Part shown: positions 5,981 through 12,048 of the stretch, piece after piece
Layout of the letters: every line of letters starts with the position of its first letter
Numbering within the stretch: position 1 is the stretch's first letter
Source: Candidatus Uhrbacteria bacterium
GTDB taxonomy: Bacteria; Patescibacteriota; Patescibacteriia; SG8-24
Direction: 5' to 3'
Assembly: GCA_016205965.1 (NCBI GenBank)
Contig: JACQSM010000044.1
Coordinates: 1-12,048 of the forward strand
DNA: 12,048 nucleotides
The notes under the pieces: generated by a model
Databases searched by the model: none
Told to the model about the DNA's origin: nothing
What the model saw: only the letters and a program-made list of their open reading frames with translations
Translations under genes and position numbers: made by a program

Positions 5981-8036
5981 ATTTCCGAACATTTTTCATC
6001 CGCTTGGCGATGGCGGCGAATTCGTCGCCGGCCTGGATCGCCGGCTCTTCGTAGACCGGCCAATCGTCTGTCCCTCCCGCCGCGCCGTCGACCAAGCTAC
6101 GGTCAAGAGATGACTGATCGATCTCTTCGAGGAACATCGACGGTCCGGCGAGTTCGAAGGAATCGCGGGCGACCGTTGCCGGGTATGACAAAGTGAGATG
6201 TTTCTTGGCCCGGGTGACGGCGACGTAAAACAGGCGCCGTTCTTCTTCCAATCCCCCGTCTTCGGCGGCGGCGCGGCGGTTCGGAAAACCGGCATCGTTC
6301 AGGTGAATGATGAACACCGCCTCCCACTCGAGGCCTTTGGCCTGATGGATGGTCGAGAGGACCACGCCGTTGATCTTGCCGGCGTTGCGCCCGCTTGCTT
6401 TGGCGTCGTCGAGCGCGATTTCGGCCAAAAAATCCCCGACCGCTTCGTAGCCCTCGGCGAAACGGGCCAGCTCCTCGAGGTCGTCGAGGCGCTCGCGGGC
6501 ATCGGGATATTCGTTTTCGAGATACTCGACGTAGGCCGAATCGAGCACGGCCCGGACCAGGCTGGCCGCCCGGCCCTCGGCGGCGACGGCGTCTTCGAGC
6601 AGCGCCCGGAGATCGCGCCAGCCGGCGGCCGCCTTGTTCGAAACGGCCATTTCGATCGGCGCCTGGATGACTTTGGCCAAGCTGCCCTCGGCCCGGATCA
6701 GGCCGAAAACTTTGGCCGCCGAGACATCGCCGATGCCGGTTTGAATTCTTAAGAGCCGCAGCCAAGCGGCCTCGTCGACGATGTTGGCGGAGACGCGCAG
6801 CAGGGCCAAGGCGTCTTTGACGTGAGCGCGCTCGAAAAAACGGATGCCGCCGCGGTAGTCGTAGGCCAGGTTGCGCTTCATCAGTTCGAACTCGAGCGCC
6901 TGCGAATGATGCGCCGCCCGGAACAGCACGGCGATCTCCTTGGCCGGCACCCCGGACTCGAGCAGCTCGGCGATCCGGTCGGCCACGTACTCGGCCTCGC
7001 GCCCGGTCGAAGCCGCCGGCGCCACCATCGGCTTGACGGCCGGCGGCCGCACGCTGCGCAGCTCCTTCGGAAATTGCTCGGTGTTCTTGGCGATGACCTC
7101 GTTGGCCAGGTTCAGAATCTCCGGCGTCGAGCGGTAGTTGGTCTCGAGCCGGAACGTCTTGGCGCCCGGAAAATCGCGGCTGAAATCCAGAATGTTGCGG
7201 ATCTCGGCCGCCCGGAACGAGTAGATGCTCTGGGCGTCATCGCCGACGACCAGGACGTTGTTGTGGTGCGAGGCGAGCTGGCGGACGATGGCCGCCTGCA
7301 GACGGTTGGTGTCCTGGTATTCGTCGACCAGGACGTAGCGGAAGCGCCGCGACAGCGCCGCCCGGATCATCGGTTCGCGCGTCAGCAATTCCGACAGGTG
7401 CTCGAGCATGTCGTCGAAGTCCATGGCGTTCGCCTGGCGCTTCTTGCGCATGTAGAGTTCGGCGACGCGGCCGATCTCTTCGAGAGTTTTCGAAAGTCCC
7501 GGATGCTTGCGCTCGACGGTCTCGTCGAGCGGCCGCATGGCGTTTCGGGCATAGCTCAAGACGCTTTGGATGACCGAGGCCGAGGGGAAGCGCCGGGTTT
7601 TGTTATCGTAGCCGAGTTCGCGGATGCATGCCTTCACCAGGTCGCGGCTGTCTTCCTGGTCGAGGATGGTGAAGTTCGGGGTGAAGCCGATCTGCGTGCC
7701 GTAGGCCCGCAAGATCCGGTTGGCGATCGAGTGGAAGGTGCCGCCCCATGGAGACTGTCCCCGAGCGAAGCGAGCGTGACTGTCCCCGCCAGTCAGTTCG
7801 GCGATCCGCGACATCATTTCGGCCGCGGCCTTGTTGGTGAAGGTCAGGAGCAGAATCTCCTCGGGCCGGACGCCGTGCTCTATGAGGTAGGCGACGCGAT
7901 AGACGATGGTCCGGGTTTTGCCCGAACCGGCTCCGGCCAACACCAAGCACGGCCCGTCGCCGCCGCTGACCACGGCGTATTGCTCGGCGTTTAGCTCTTT
8001 TTTGTAATCGATCTTGGCGGCGGCCAGATGCTGCAT
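5979..8036 (-). CDS. UvrD/PcrA-family ATP-dependent 3'-5' DNA helicase
   Basis: A superfamily 1A helicase of 685 residues, used by bacteria to unwind DNA in excision and mismatch repair and to clear recombinase. All helicase motifs are present: Q-motif LNAEQ (15-19), Walker A AGAGSGKT (34-41), Ia TFTNKAA (65-71), Ib GTFHS (99-103), II LVDEYQDTN (236-244), III VVGDDAQSIYSFR (263-275), IV ETNYRST (298-304), V STIHQAKGLEWEAVF (561-575) and VI RRLFYVAVTRAK (600-611). The C-terminus is shorter than the E. coli UvrD tail, ending in MKNVRK. Residues 84-95, between Ia and Ib, are encoded by a REP-like repeat pair and make this loop longer than in typical UvrD. ATG 8036 has no Shine-Dalgarno and an extended -10 lies 9 nt upstream, so the mRNA may be leaderless. 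A strong terminator insulates it from rlmI. UvrD, PcrA and Rep cannot be separated safely, so no symbol is given. Confidence 0.96.
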   Translation of the reverse strand: MQHLAAAKIDYKKELNAEQYAVVSGGDGPCLVLAGAGSGKTRTIVYRVAYLIEHGVRPEEILLLTFTNKAAAEMMSRIAELTGGDSHARFARGQSPWGGTFHSIANRILRAYGTQIGFTPNFTILDQEDSRDLVKACIRELGYDNKTRRFPSASVIQSVLSYARNAMRPLDETVERKHPGLSKTLEEIGRVAELYMRKKRQANAMDFDDMLEHLSELLTREPMIRAALSRRFRYVLVDEYQDTNRLQAAIVRQLASHHNNVLVVGDDAQSIYSFRAAEIRNILDFSRDFPGAKTFRLETNYRSTPEILNLANEVIAKNTEQFPKELRSVRPPAVKPMVAPAASTGREAEYVADRIAELLESGVPAKEIAVLFRAAHHSQALEFELMKRNLAYDYRGGIRFFERAHVKDALALLRVSANIVDEAAWLRLLRIQTGIGDVSAAKVFGLIRAEGSLAKVIQAPIEMAVSNKAAAGWRDLRALLEDAVAAEGRAASLVRAVLDSAYVEYLENEYPDARERLDDLEELARFAEGYEAVGDFLAEIALDDAKASGRNAGKINGVVLSTIHQAKGLEWEAVFIIHLNDAGFPNRRAAAEDGGLEEERRLFYVAVTRAKKHLTLSYPATVARDSFELAGPSMFLEEIDQSSLDRSLVDGAAGGTDDWPVYEEPAIQAGDEFAAIAKRMKNVRK
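7753..7787. repeat. REP-like repeat pair inside the helicase gene
   Basis: GACTGTCCCC occurs twice (7753-7762 and 7778-7787), separated by GAGCGAAGCGAGCGT, which itself contains CGAGCG-type repeats. On the coding strand this is GGGGACAGTC twice. It is read in frame as helicase residues 84-95. GGGGACAGTC-type units resemble short repeats linked to REP-associated Y1 transposases; that link is from memory and not tested here. Confidence 0.6.
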
Positions 8037-8045
8037 AACGCCGAC

Positions 8046-8054
8046 ACTGTAGCA
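8046..8054 (-). promoter_or_regulatory. Extended -10 box of the helicase gene
   Basis: On the minus strand TGC TACAGT. The 17-nt-spaced -35 position falls on TTTTTT, inside the upstream terminator, and is poor. The box ends 9 nt before ATG 8036, implying a leaderless or nearly leaderless mRNA. Confidence 0.45.
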
Positions 8055-8068
8055 TCGCCGGAGAAAAG

Positions 8069-8097
8069 AAAAAACACCGTCCGCGACGGTGTTTTTT
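8069..8097 (-). terminator. Rho-independent terminator of the rRNA methyltransferase gene, bidirectional in form
   Basis: CACCGTC (8075-8081), loop CGC, GACGGTG (8085-8091), with AAAAAA before and TTTTTT after on both strands. On the minus strand it follows the stop codon at 8107 and separates this gene from the helicase. No plus-strand gene ends here, so only the minus-strand role is needed. Confidence 0.9.
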
Positions 8098-8106
8098 CAG
8101 CAAGCA

Positions 8107-9300
8107 TTACTCCCCCGCTTTCATTATGTAGCCCTTCAAATAATGCCCCTCCGGAAAGTGGACCGAGACCGGATGGTCGGCGGCGGCGAAACGGGTCTCG
8201 AGAATTTGCATGGCGCGGTTGGCGCGCGAGGCGGCGATATGGACCATGTTCGAGAAGGCGTCGAGACCGACGTGGTGCGAGCACGAAAAAGTGGCCAGGA
8301 TGCCGCCGGGCGTCAGGCAGCGCATCGCCAGCTCGTTGATCTGGGTGTAGGCCTTGAGTCCGCCGGTGATGTCCTGGCGCGATTTCACGAACGCCGGCGG
8401 GTCGAGAACGATGACGTCCCACTTTTTTTGTCCGTTCTTCATATCCTCGAGAAACTCGAACATGTCGGCGACGATGAACTCGTGCTGCTCGGGGTCGAGG
8501 CCGTTCATTTTGAAATTTCCTTCGGCCAGCTCGAGCGCCGGGCGCGAAGAATCGACGCTGGTCACCTGGGCGGCGCCGGCCAAGGCGGCCGCGACCGAAA
8601 ATCCGCCGGTGTAGCTGAAGCAATTGAGGACGCGCTTGCCCTTGGTCAGTTCGGCCAAGCGGCGGCGGTTCTCTTTCTGGTCGAGATAAAAGCCGGTCTT
8701 CTGGCCGTTCTTGACGTCGACCATGAAGCGGGCGCCATTCTCGAGAATTTCGACCTGGTCGGGAACTTCGCCGAAGAGGACGCCGACCTGATCGCCGAGC
8801 TTCTCTTCGCGCCGCGCGCCCATGTCGGATCGCTCGTAGATGCCGGCCGGGGCGACGACGCGAGTCAGCGCGGCGACGATCTTTTCGCGCTGCGATTCCA
8901 TGCCGGCGGTGCTGATCTGCACCACCAAGATGTCGGCGTAACGATCGACGACCAAGCCGGGCAAAAAATCACCTTCGCTGTTGATGAGGCGGTAGGCGTT
9001 GGTGTGTTTGACGGGGAAAAGCTGCTCGCGCAATGCCAGCGCGGTCTTGATCCGGCGTTCGTAGAATTCGCCGTTGACCATCTCATCCTGGCGAGCGGTC
9101 AAAGCGCGCACCGCCATCATGGAAGACGGGCTGAACAGACCGCGGCACAAAAAGACGCCGGCGGCATCCTGCACATCGACGACCCCGGCGGCGCCGAGCT
9201 CGGACTTGGCCGGCTCGATCGCGCCCGAGAAAATCCAAGGATGCCCGGCCCGCGCGGTCCGGTCCCGGCCTTCCTTCAAGGTGATGAGGGGGTACTTCAT
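8107..9300 (-). CDS. rlmI: Class I SAM-dependent 23S rRNA methyltransferase (RlmI-like, COG1092)
   Basis: The protein has 397 residues, matching E. coli RlmI (396), which makes m5C1962 in 23S rRNA. Residues 1 to about 75 form the PUA-type RNA-binding domain (LKEGRDRTARAGHPWIFSGAI). The central part contains GFYLDQKENRR (203-213). The C-terminal Rossmann methyltransferase has motif I VLNCFSYTGGFSVAAA (224-239), the acidic SAM-ribose residue D250 in TSVD, LDPPAF (299-304) and FSCSHHV (338-344), whose cysteine fits an m5C mechanism. I chose ATG 9300 (MKYPLITLKEG) by family alignment; upstream codons to 9357 are unlike the family. A good promoter lies upstream, but the predicted leader is only about 8 nt with no Shine-Dalgarno. 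It ends at a strong terminator and is divergent from the CYTH-like gene. The exact target base is known only from the family. Confidence 0.93.
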   Translation of the reverse strand: MKYPLITLKEGRDRTARAGHPWIFSGAIEPAKSELGAAGVVDVQDAAGVFLCRGLFSPSSMMAVRALTARQDEMVNGEFYERRIKTALALREQLFPVKHTNAYRLINSEGDFLPGLVVDRYADILVVQISTAGMESQREKIVAALTRVVAPAGIYERSDMGARREEKLGDQVGVLFGEVPDQVEILENGARFMVDVKNGQKTGFYLDQKENRRRLAELTKGKRVLNCFSYTGGFSVAAALAGAAQVTSVDSSRPALELAEGNFKMNGLDPEQHEFIVADMFEFLEDMKNGQKKWDVIVLDPPAFVKSRQDITGGLKAYTQINELAMRCLTPGGILATFSCSHHVGLDAFSNMVHIAASRANRAMQILETRFAAADHPVSVHFPEGHYLKGYIMKAGE

Positions 9301-9315
9301 ATGCGTGAAAGACGG

Positions 9316-9344
9316 AGCATAGCAGCTTAAGGCCGGTTTGTAAA
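9316..9344 (-). promoter_or_regulatory. rlmI promoter
   Basis: On the minus strand TTTACA (9344-9339), a 17-nt spacer and TATGCT (9321-9316) preceded by TGC. Transcription would start near 9309, leaving about 8 nt before ATG 9300. Its -35 is 3 nt from the -35 of the divergent promoter. Confidence 0.7.
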
Positions 9345-9347
9345 GCC

Positions 9348-9376
9348 TTGACACCACCCCGACCCATCCCTATACT
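9348..9376 (+). promoter_or_regulatory. Promoter of the CYTH-like gene
   Basis: TTGACA (9348-9353), a 17-nt spacer and TATACT (9371-9376), close to the sigma-70 consensus. The leader would be about 32 nt and carries AAAGGAG upstream of ATG 9415. Confidence 0.85.
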
Positions 9377-9414
9377 GCGTCAGACAACGCCGACCTTTCC
9401 CAAAGGAGAGAACG

Positions 9415-9924
9415 ATGCGCACGCTCCAAGAGCTCATGAGCCGCGTCCTCAAGGGGACCATCCCCTACGAGATCGAGCTTGAACGCGAGACGCGGTACCT
9501 GGTCACGCCCGGCAACGCCTATGCCTACGCCTGGACCAACCACGTGATCGACACCTACGACGCCTCGGGCCGGGTCCGGGTCCGGATCAAAAATGGCCGC
9601 CCGCGCTTGAGTTTCAAGGTGCCGCTGCTGTCGCTCGACACCGACACCAGCAAGTCCTGCCTGCGGCTCGAGTTCAAGCCCTGCAACTGGCGCCAGGAGA
9701 GGCATATCCTGCTGATCCGCGACGTCATCCTGGCCGAGGCCAAAGCCCAGACCATGGAGAAGTGGGGCGCCAGGATGCGGCTGGCCTCCGGAAAAGAGGT
9801 TTGGCTCAACCGCAACGCCGCCGGCAAATGGTGGTTCGAGGTCGACGACGACTTCGCCTTCGCCGCGCCGCCCGGGTTCGAGATCACGGGCGTCGAGAAG
9901 AGCGACGTGCGCGCCCCATCGTGA
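9415..9924 (+). CDS. CYTH / triphosphate tunnel-like domain protein (putative)
   Basis: A 169-residue soluble protein that I place tentatively in the CYTH (triphosphate tunnel metalloenzyme) superfamily, whose members cleave inorganic triphosphate or thiamine triphosphate or make cAMP. The pattern fits in order: an acidic first strand EIELERETRYLV (19-30), comparable to the family's ExExK strand; DTYDASGRVRVRIKNG (46-61), with alternating arginines like the tunnel's basic strands; LSFKVP (65-70), comparable to LTIKxP; LRLEFKP (83-89); and a late strand WWFEVDDDF (139-147). An inserted acidic residue between the usual Glu and Lys/Arg of strand 1 makes the active site uncertain. A CYTH-like binder without catalysis is possible. 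AAAGGAG sits just before ATG 9415. A near-consensus promoter and a strong terminator frame it as a single gene, and the C/G-ending codons suggest good expression. Confidence 0.7.
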   Translation: MRTLQELMSRVLKGTIPYEIELERETRYLVTPGNAYAYAWTNHVIDTYDASGRVRVRIKNGRPRLSFKVPLLSLDTDTSKSCLRLEFKPCNWRQERHILLIRDVILAEAKAQTMEKWGARMRLASGKEVWLNRNAAGKWWFEVDDDFAFAAPPGFEITGVEKSDVRAPS

Positions 9925-9932
9925 AACACAAC

Positions 9933-9975
9933 GTGCCCCGCGCGTCGGCGGGGCACTCTTCTTTCTCCTTTTTTT
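9933..9975 (+). terminator. Rho-independent terminator of the CYTH-like gene
   Basis: GTGCCCCGC (9933-9941), a 6-nt loop and GCGGGGCAC (9948-9956) are followed by a pyrimidine tract ending in seven T (to 9975). On the minus strand the tract after the stem (GTTGTGTTTC) is weaker, but may help end the CoA-binding gene, which stops at 9982. Confidence 0.9.
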
Positions 9976-9981
9976 CGGCCA

Positions 9982-10383
9982 TCAACGATACAAACGCCGA
10001 TGCTGGCGCATCATGCAGTCGTCGACGACGGCGACCGTGCCCGCAGCTTCGGCCCGTGCGGCGGCGTCGGGATTACCGGCGCCGTCTTGCATCCAGACGA
10101 CTTTGGCGCCGACGGCGATGGCGTCGTCGACGATCGCCGGAACGAACTCCGGTTTGCGAAAGATCTGCACCAGGTCGATTTTTTCCGGCACCGATTTCAA
10201 ATCGGGGTAGGATTTCTCGCCCAGGACTTCGGTTTCGTTCGGATTCACCGGGATTATGCGGTAGCCTTTCGACTGCAGATACTTGCAGACGCCGAAGCTG
10301 GGCCGGGCCGGATTCGACGACAAACCCACGGATGCGATCGTCTTGGTTTGCGCAAAAATTTCCCGAATTTTTTCATCAGTCAT
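9982..10383 (-). CDS. CoA-binding domain protein (CoA_binding_2, YccU-like)
   Basis: A 133-residue Rossmann-fold protein of the small CoA-binding family (COG1832, E. coli YccU). Typical sequence is visible: the N-terminal KTIASVGLSSNPARPSFGV, where the glycine-rich turn after the first strand binds the nucleotide; YLQSKGYRIIPVNPNETEVLGEKSYPDL, the family's best conserved stretch; then DLVQIFRKPEFVPAIVDDAI and GAKVVWMQDGAGN. It ends with the conserved-looking DDCMMRQHRRL, where family members keep a cysteine. Nearly full length for the family. Its biochemical role is not well established; protein modification or CoA sensing has been suggested. ATG 10383 was chosen; an in-frame GTG at 10389 is also possible. 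It starts 9 nt after the DUF2207 stop and has no clear ribosome binding site, so translation is probably coupled. Confidence 0.93.
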   Translation of the reverse strand: MTDEKIREIFAQTKTIASVGLSSNPARPSFGVCKYLQSKGYRIIPVNPNETEVLGEKSYPDLKSVPEKIDLVQIFRKPEFVPAIVDDAIAVGAKVVWMQDGAGNPDAAARAEAAGTVAVVDDCMMRQHRRLYR

Positions 10384-10392
10384 AAGCACGCA

Positions 10393-12048
10393 TTACCACG
10401 ATCCCCCGCCGCCTCCGCCGCCGCCTCCGCCGGAGCTGCCGCCGCCGAAACCGCTGCCGCCCGATGATTGGGACGGTGCCGAGACCATGGCCGCATTGAC
10501 TGAAGAATCGAGCGAATGCATCGTCGTGACGAAAGCGGCGGCATTGAAGGCGCCCGGTCCCATGCCGGAACCCTCGTACCACTTCGGCGGCGGCAGACCG
10601 AGATCAGCGAACGTCTTGGCCCACTTGTCGGCGACGCCCAGCACCATGGCATAGGGCAGGAACATCTCGAAGACATGCTCTTTCTCCTGCCATTGCAGCC
10701 GGTACTTCTCGGCCGTGGCCAGATAATCCTTGAAGCCTTTGGCGTGTTCGAAGGCCAACATGCCCTCGGGCGTGCGCCGCGGCATCAACGGCACGAATGC
10801 CGCGCAAATGATGACCGTTAAAATGAAGGGAACCCAGACGCGGACGCCGATGGCGTCGGAGGCGCCCGCCGGCAACATCGCCTTGAGACCGAAAAAGCTA
10901 AGACCGAGGACGGCGGCGGCGGCCAAACCATAGTAGATTTTCACCGTCTCGGGATTGCTCGGAAACAGCTTGGCCGCGACCAGCTGGCCGTAGAGTTTCG
11001 ACTTGATGCCGCTAAGCTCGAGATGAAAAGCGTGCTGGGTCTTCAGCGACGACAGGCTGACTTGCGGCAGCAGTCCGAAAACAACCTCCAAAATCTTCTT
11101 CTCGTGCGGCTTGAGACCCGCATCCAGGCTGAAATCCTTCATTTTGACGAGTTCGTAATCTTTGCTCTTGAAAAGCAGGCCTTTCTTTTCGATCTCGCGG
11201 ATCTTGATATAACCGCGAACCGCCAGGTCGACGATGGTCGAAGTGATGTCGCGGATATCGGCCCGCTGGTCCATGAGTACGCCGACCTCGGCCGGCGACA
11301 AATGCTCCGGAGGCTCGTACTGGACCATGACCGTGCCCCGGCCGCCGATGTCGCGGCCGCGTTTCCACCACAGGACGAAGAAGATCGCGCCGACCAGGAG
11401 CGGCCAAAGATAGGGCACGAATACCGGCAGCAGCTTCTCCTGCTCGGCTTCGAGCTTGGCCACGAAACCGGGCGGCCAGCCGACGACGACGGTCAGCGGC
11501 CCGGCGGCGGCGATATGCGTCGTGCCGCCGGTCGCGCCGATAAGACAGTCGTGACTGGTCGAGCCCTTGGCGCCGGTGAAACATTGCCGCTGCACCGTAT
11601 CGCTCGGCACGCCGGACGGCAATTTGATGATCGCCGTGACCCGGCGGATCGGCACGGTCCAATCGTTGCCGGTGGCGTTCCAGTACAGCTCGTCGTGGTC
11701 GCTGAAGTACCGCAGGGCGCCCGAGGCCCGGTAGCTGATGATGTAAGCCTGGTCGCCGCTCACCGTCAGGTTCGGATCGCCGATTTTGACGCGGACGCCG
11801 ACGTCATTGCTCTGCACCTCGAAGCGCCAGGGCGAACCGTCGGCCTTCGTGACGGAAAATCCGGACAGCGGGATGCGAAAACGCCGGCCGTCATCGGTGA
11901 CATAGAGCGTCGGAATATCGCGATAGATGCCGTGGCGCGGCCCGGGGAAAAAATAATCGATGCGCTCGGTGACGTTCAAGACGCCGTCGCTGCCGACCGT
12001 GAGATCGGCGGCGAACGAGCGTATCTCTTCACCCGTCTGGGCCCGCGC
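10393..12048 (-). CDS. DUF2207 membrane protein (5' end outside window)
   Basis: The frame is open to the window edge and the visible 551 residues match DUF2207 proteins. Before the first likely internal start the frame reads ARAQTGEEIRSFAADLTVGS, so the gene clearly continues upstream; ARA may be the end of a signal peptide. Numbered from the first visible residue, the extracytoplasmic domain begins with LNVTERIDYFFPG and RHGIYRDIP (39-46), the family hallmark, and has two cysteines (156, 168) that could pair. Membrane helices follow at about 208-227, 370-393 and 404-422, with a cytoplasmic region between the first two that looks like a winged helix (AEVGVLMDQRADIRDITSTI). The C-terminus is a Gly/Ser tail ending in ten Gly, Ser and Trp. 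The family is of unknown function and widespread in bacteria. It precedes the CoA-binding gene by 9 nt and is probably in one operon with it. Confidence 0.93.
   Translation of the reverse strand, partial: ARAQTGEEIRSFAADLTVGSDGVLNVTERIDYFFPGPRHGIYRDIPTLYVTDDGRRFRIPLSGFSVTKADGSPWRFEVQSNDVGVRVKIGDPNLTVSGDQAYIISYRASGALRYFSDHDELYWNATGNDWTVPIRRVTAIIKLPSGVPSDTVQRQCFTGAKGSTSHDCLIGATGGTTHIAAAGPLTVVVGWPPGFVAKLEAEQEKLLPVFVPYLWPLLVGAIFFVLWWKRGRDIGGRGTVMVQYEPPEHLSPAEVGVLMDQRADIRDITSTIVDLAVRGYIKIREIEKKGLLFKSKDYELVKMKDFSLDAGLKPHEKKILEVVFGLLPQVSLSSLKTQHAFHLELSGIKSKLYGQLVAAKLFPSNPETVKIYYGLAAAAVLGLSFFGLKAMLPAGASDAIGVRVWVPFILTVIICAAFVPLMPRRTPEGMLAFEHAKGFKDYLATAEKYRLQWQEKEHVFEMFLPYAMVLGVADKWAKTFADLGLPPPKWYEGSGMGPGAFNAAAFVTTMHSLDSSVNAAMVSAPSQSSGGSGFGGGSSGGGGGGGGGGSW

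Noticed and set aside
3820..6063. A 747-codon open frame on the minus strand opposite the phosphoesterase gene
   Set aside because: High-GC shadow of the plus-strand gene: it has repetitive Asp/Val/Gly/Leu composition, no family resemblance and no start signals.
6822..7994. A 390-codon plus-strand frame opposite the helicase
   Set aside because: Shadow of the helicase frame; the helicase has every family motif and this frame has none.
8089..9330. A 413-codon plus-strand frame opposite the rRNA methyltransferase
   Set aside because: Shadow frame; the minus strand encodes a full-length RlmI-like protein with a promoter and terminator.
10381..10395. Alternative GTG start at 10389 for the CoA-binding gene
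   Set aside because: It is possible, but ATG 10383 is only two codons later and the usual choice; neither has a clear ribosome site.

Overview
The window is about 60% GC and reads as ordinary bacterial chromosome: a bacterial-type MetK, a UvrD/PcrA-family helicase, an RlmI-like rRNA methyltransferase and compact Rho-independent terminators. I cannot name the lineage. DUF2207 proteins and this gene density occur in uncultured groups such as Patescibacteria, but that is only a guess. I saw no phage, plasmid, integrase, tRNA, rRNA or CRISPR signal.

Layout. At 1-805 (minus) is an ABC transporter ATPase, followed by the start of a second gene that overlaps it by 4 nt (ATGA) and leaves the window; this is probably the permease. 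At 895-1377 (plus) is a doubtful small-protein gene containing a strong terminator-like hairpin. At 1399-3711 (minus) lie metK, then a single-pass membrane coiled-coil protein, then a Pro/Lys-rich low-complexity protein. Divergent from metK, at 3865-5949 (plus), is a 694-residue protein with two calcineurin-like phosphoesterase halves, a coiled coil and a winged helix. At 5979-8036 (minus) is the UvrD-type helicase, convergent with it, and at 8107-9300 (minus) the rRNA methyltransferase; a strong hairpin terminator separates these two. At 9415-9924 (plus) is a CYTH-like protein, divergent from the methyltransferase and sharing a compact promoter region with it. At 9982-12048 (minus) a DUF2207 membrane protein, truncated by the window edge, is followed 9 nt later by a CoA-binding domain protein.

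The genes do not form one obvious pathway. The recurring signal is in expression. Several minus-strand genes (ABC ATPase, metK, uvrD-like, rlmI) have a -10 box 8-15 nt before the start codon and no Shine-Dalgarno, which suggests leaderless or nearly leaderless mRNAs. The 3865, 9415, 1821 and 2604 starts carry strong AGGAG-type sites. The most unusual protein is the double phosphoesterase. The most unusual DNA is a REP-like repeat pair read in frame inside the helicase gene. I did not find a convincing new multi-gene system.
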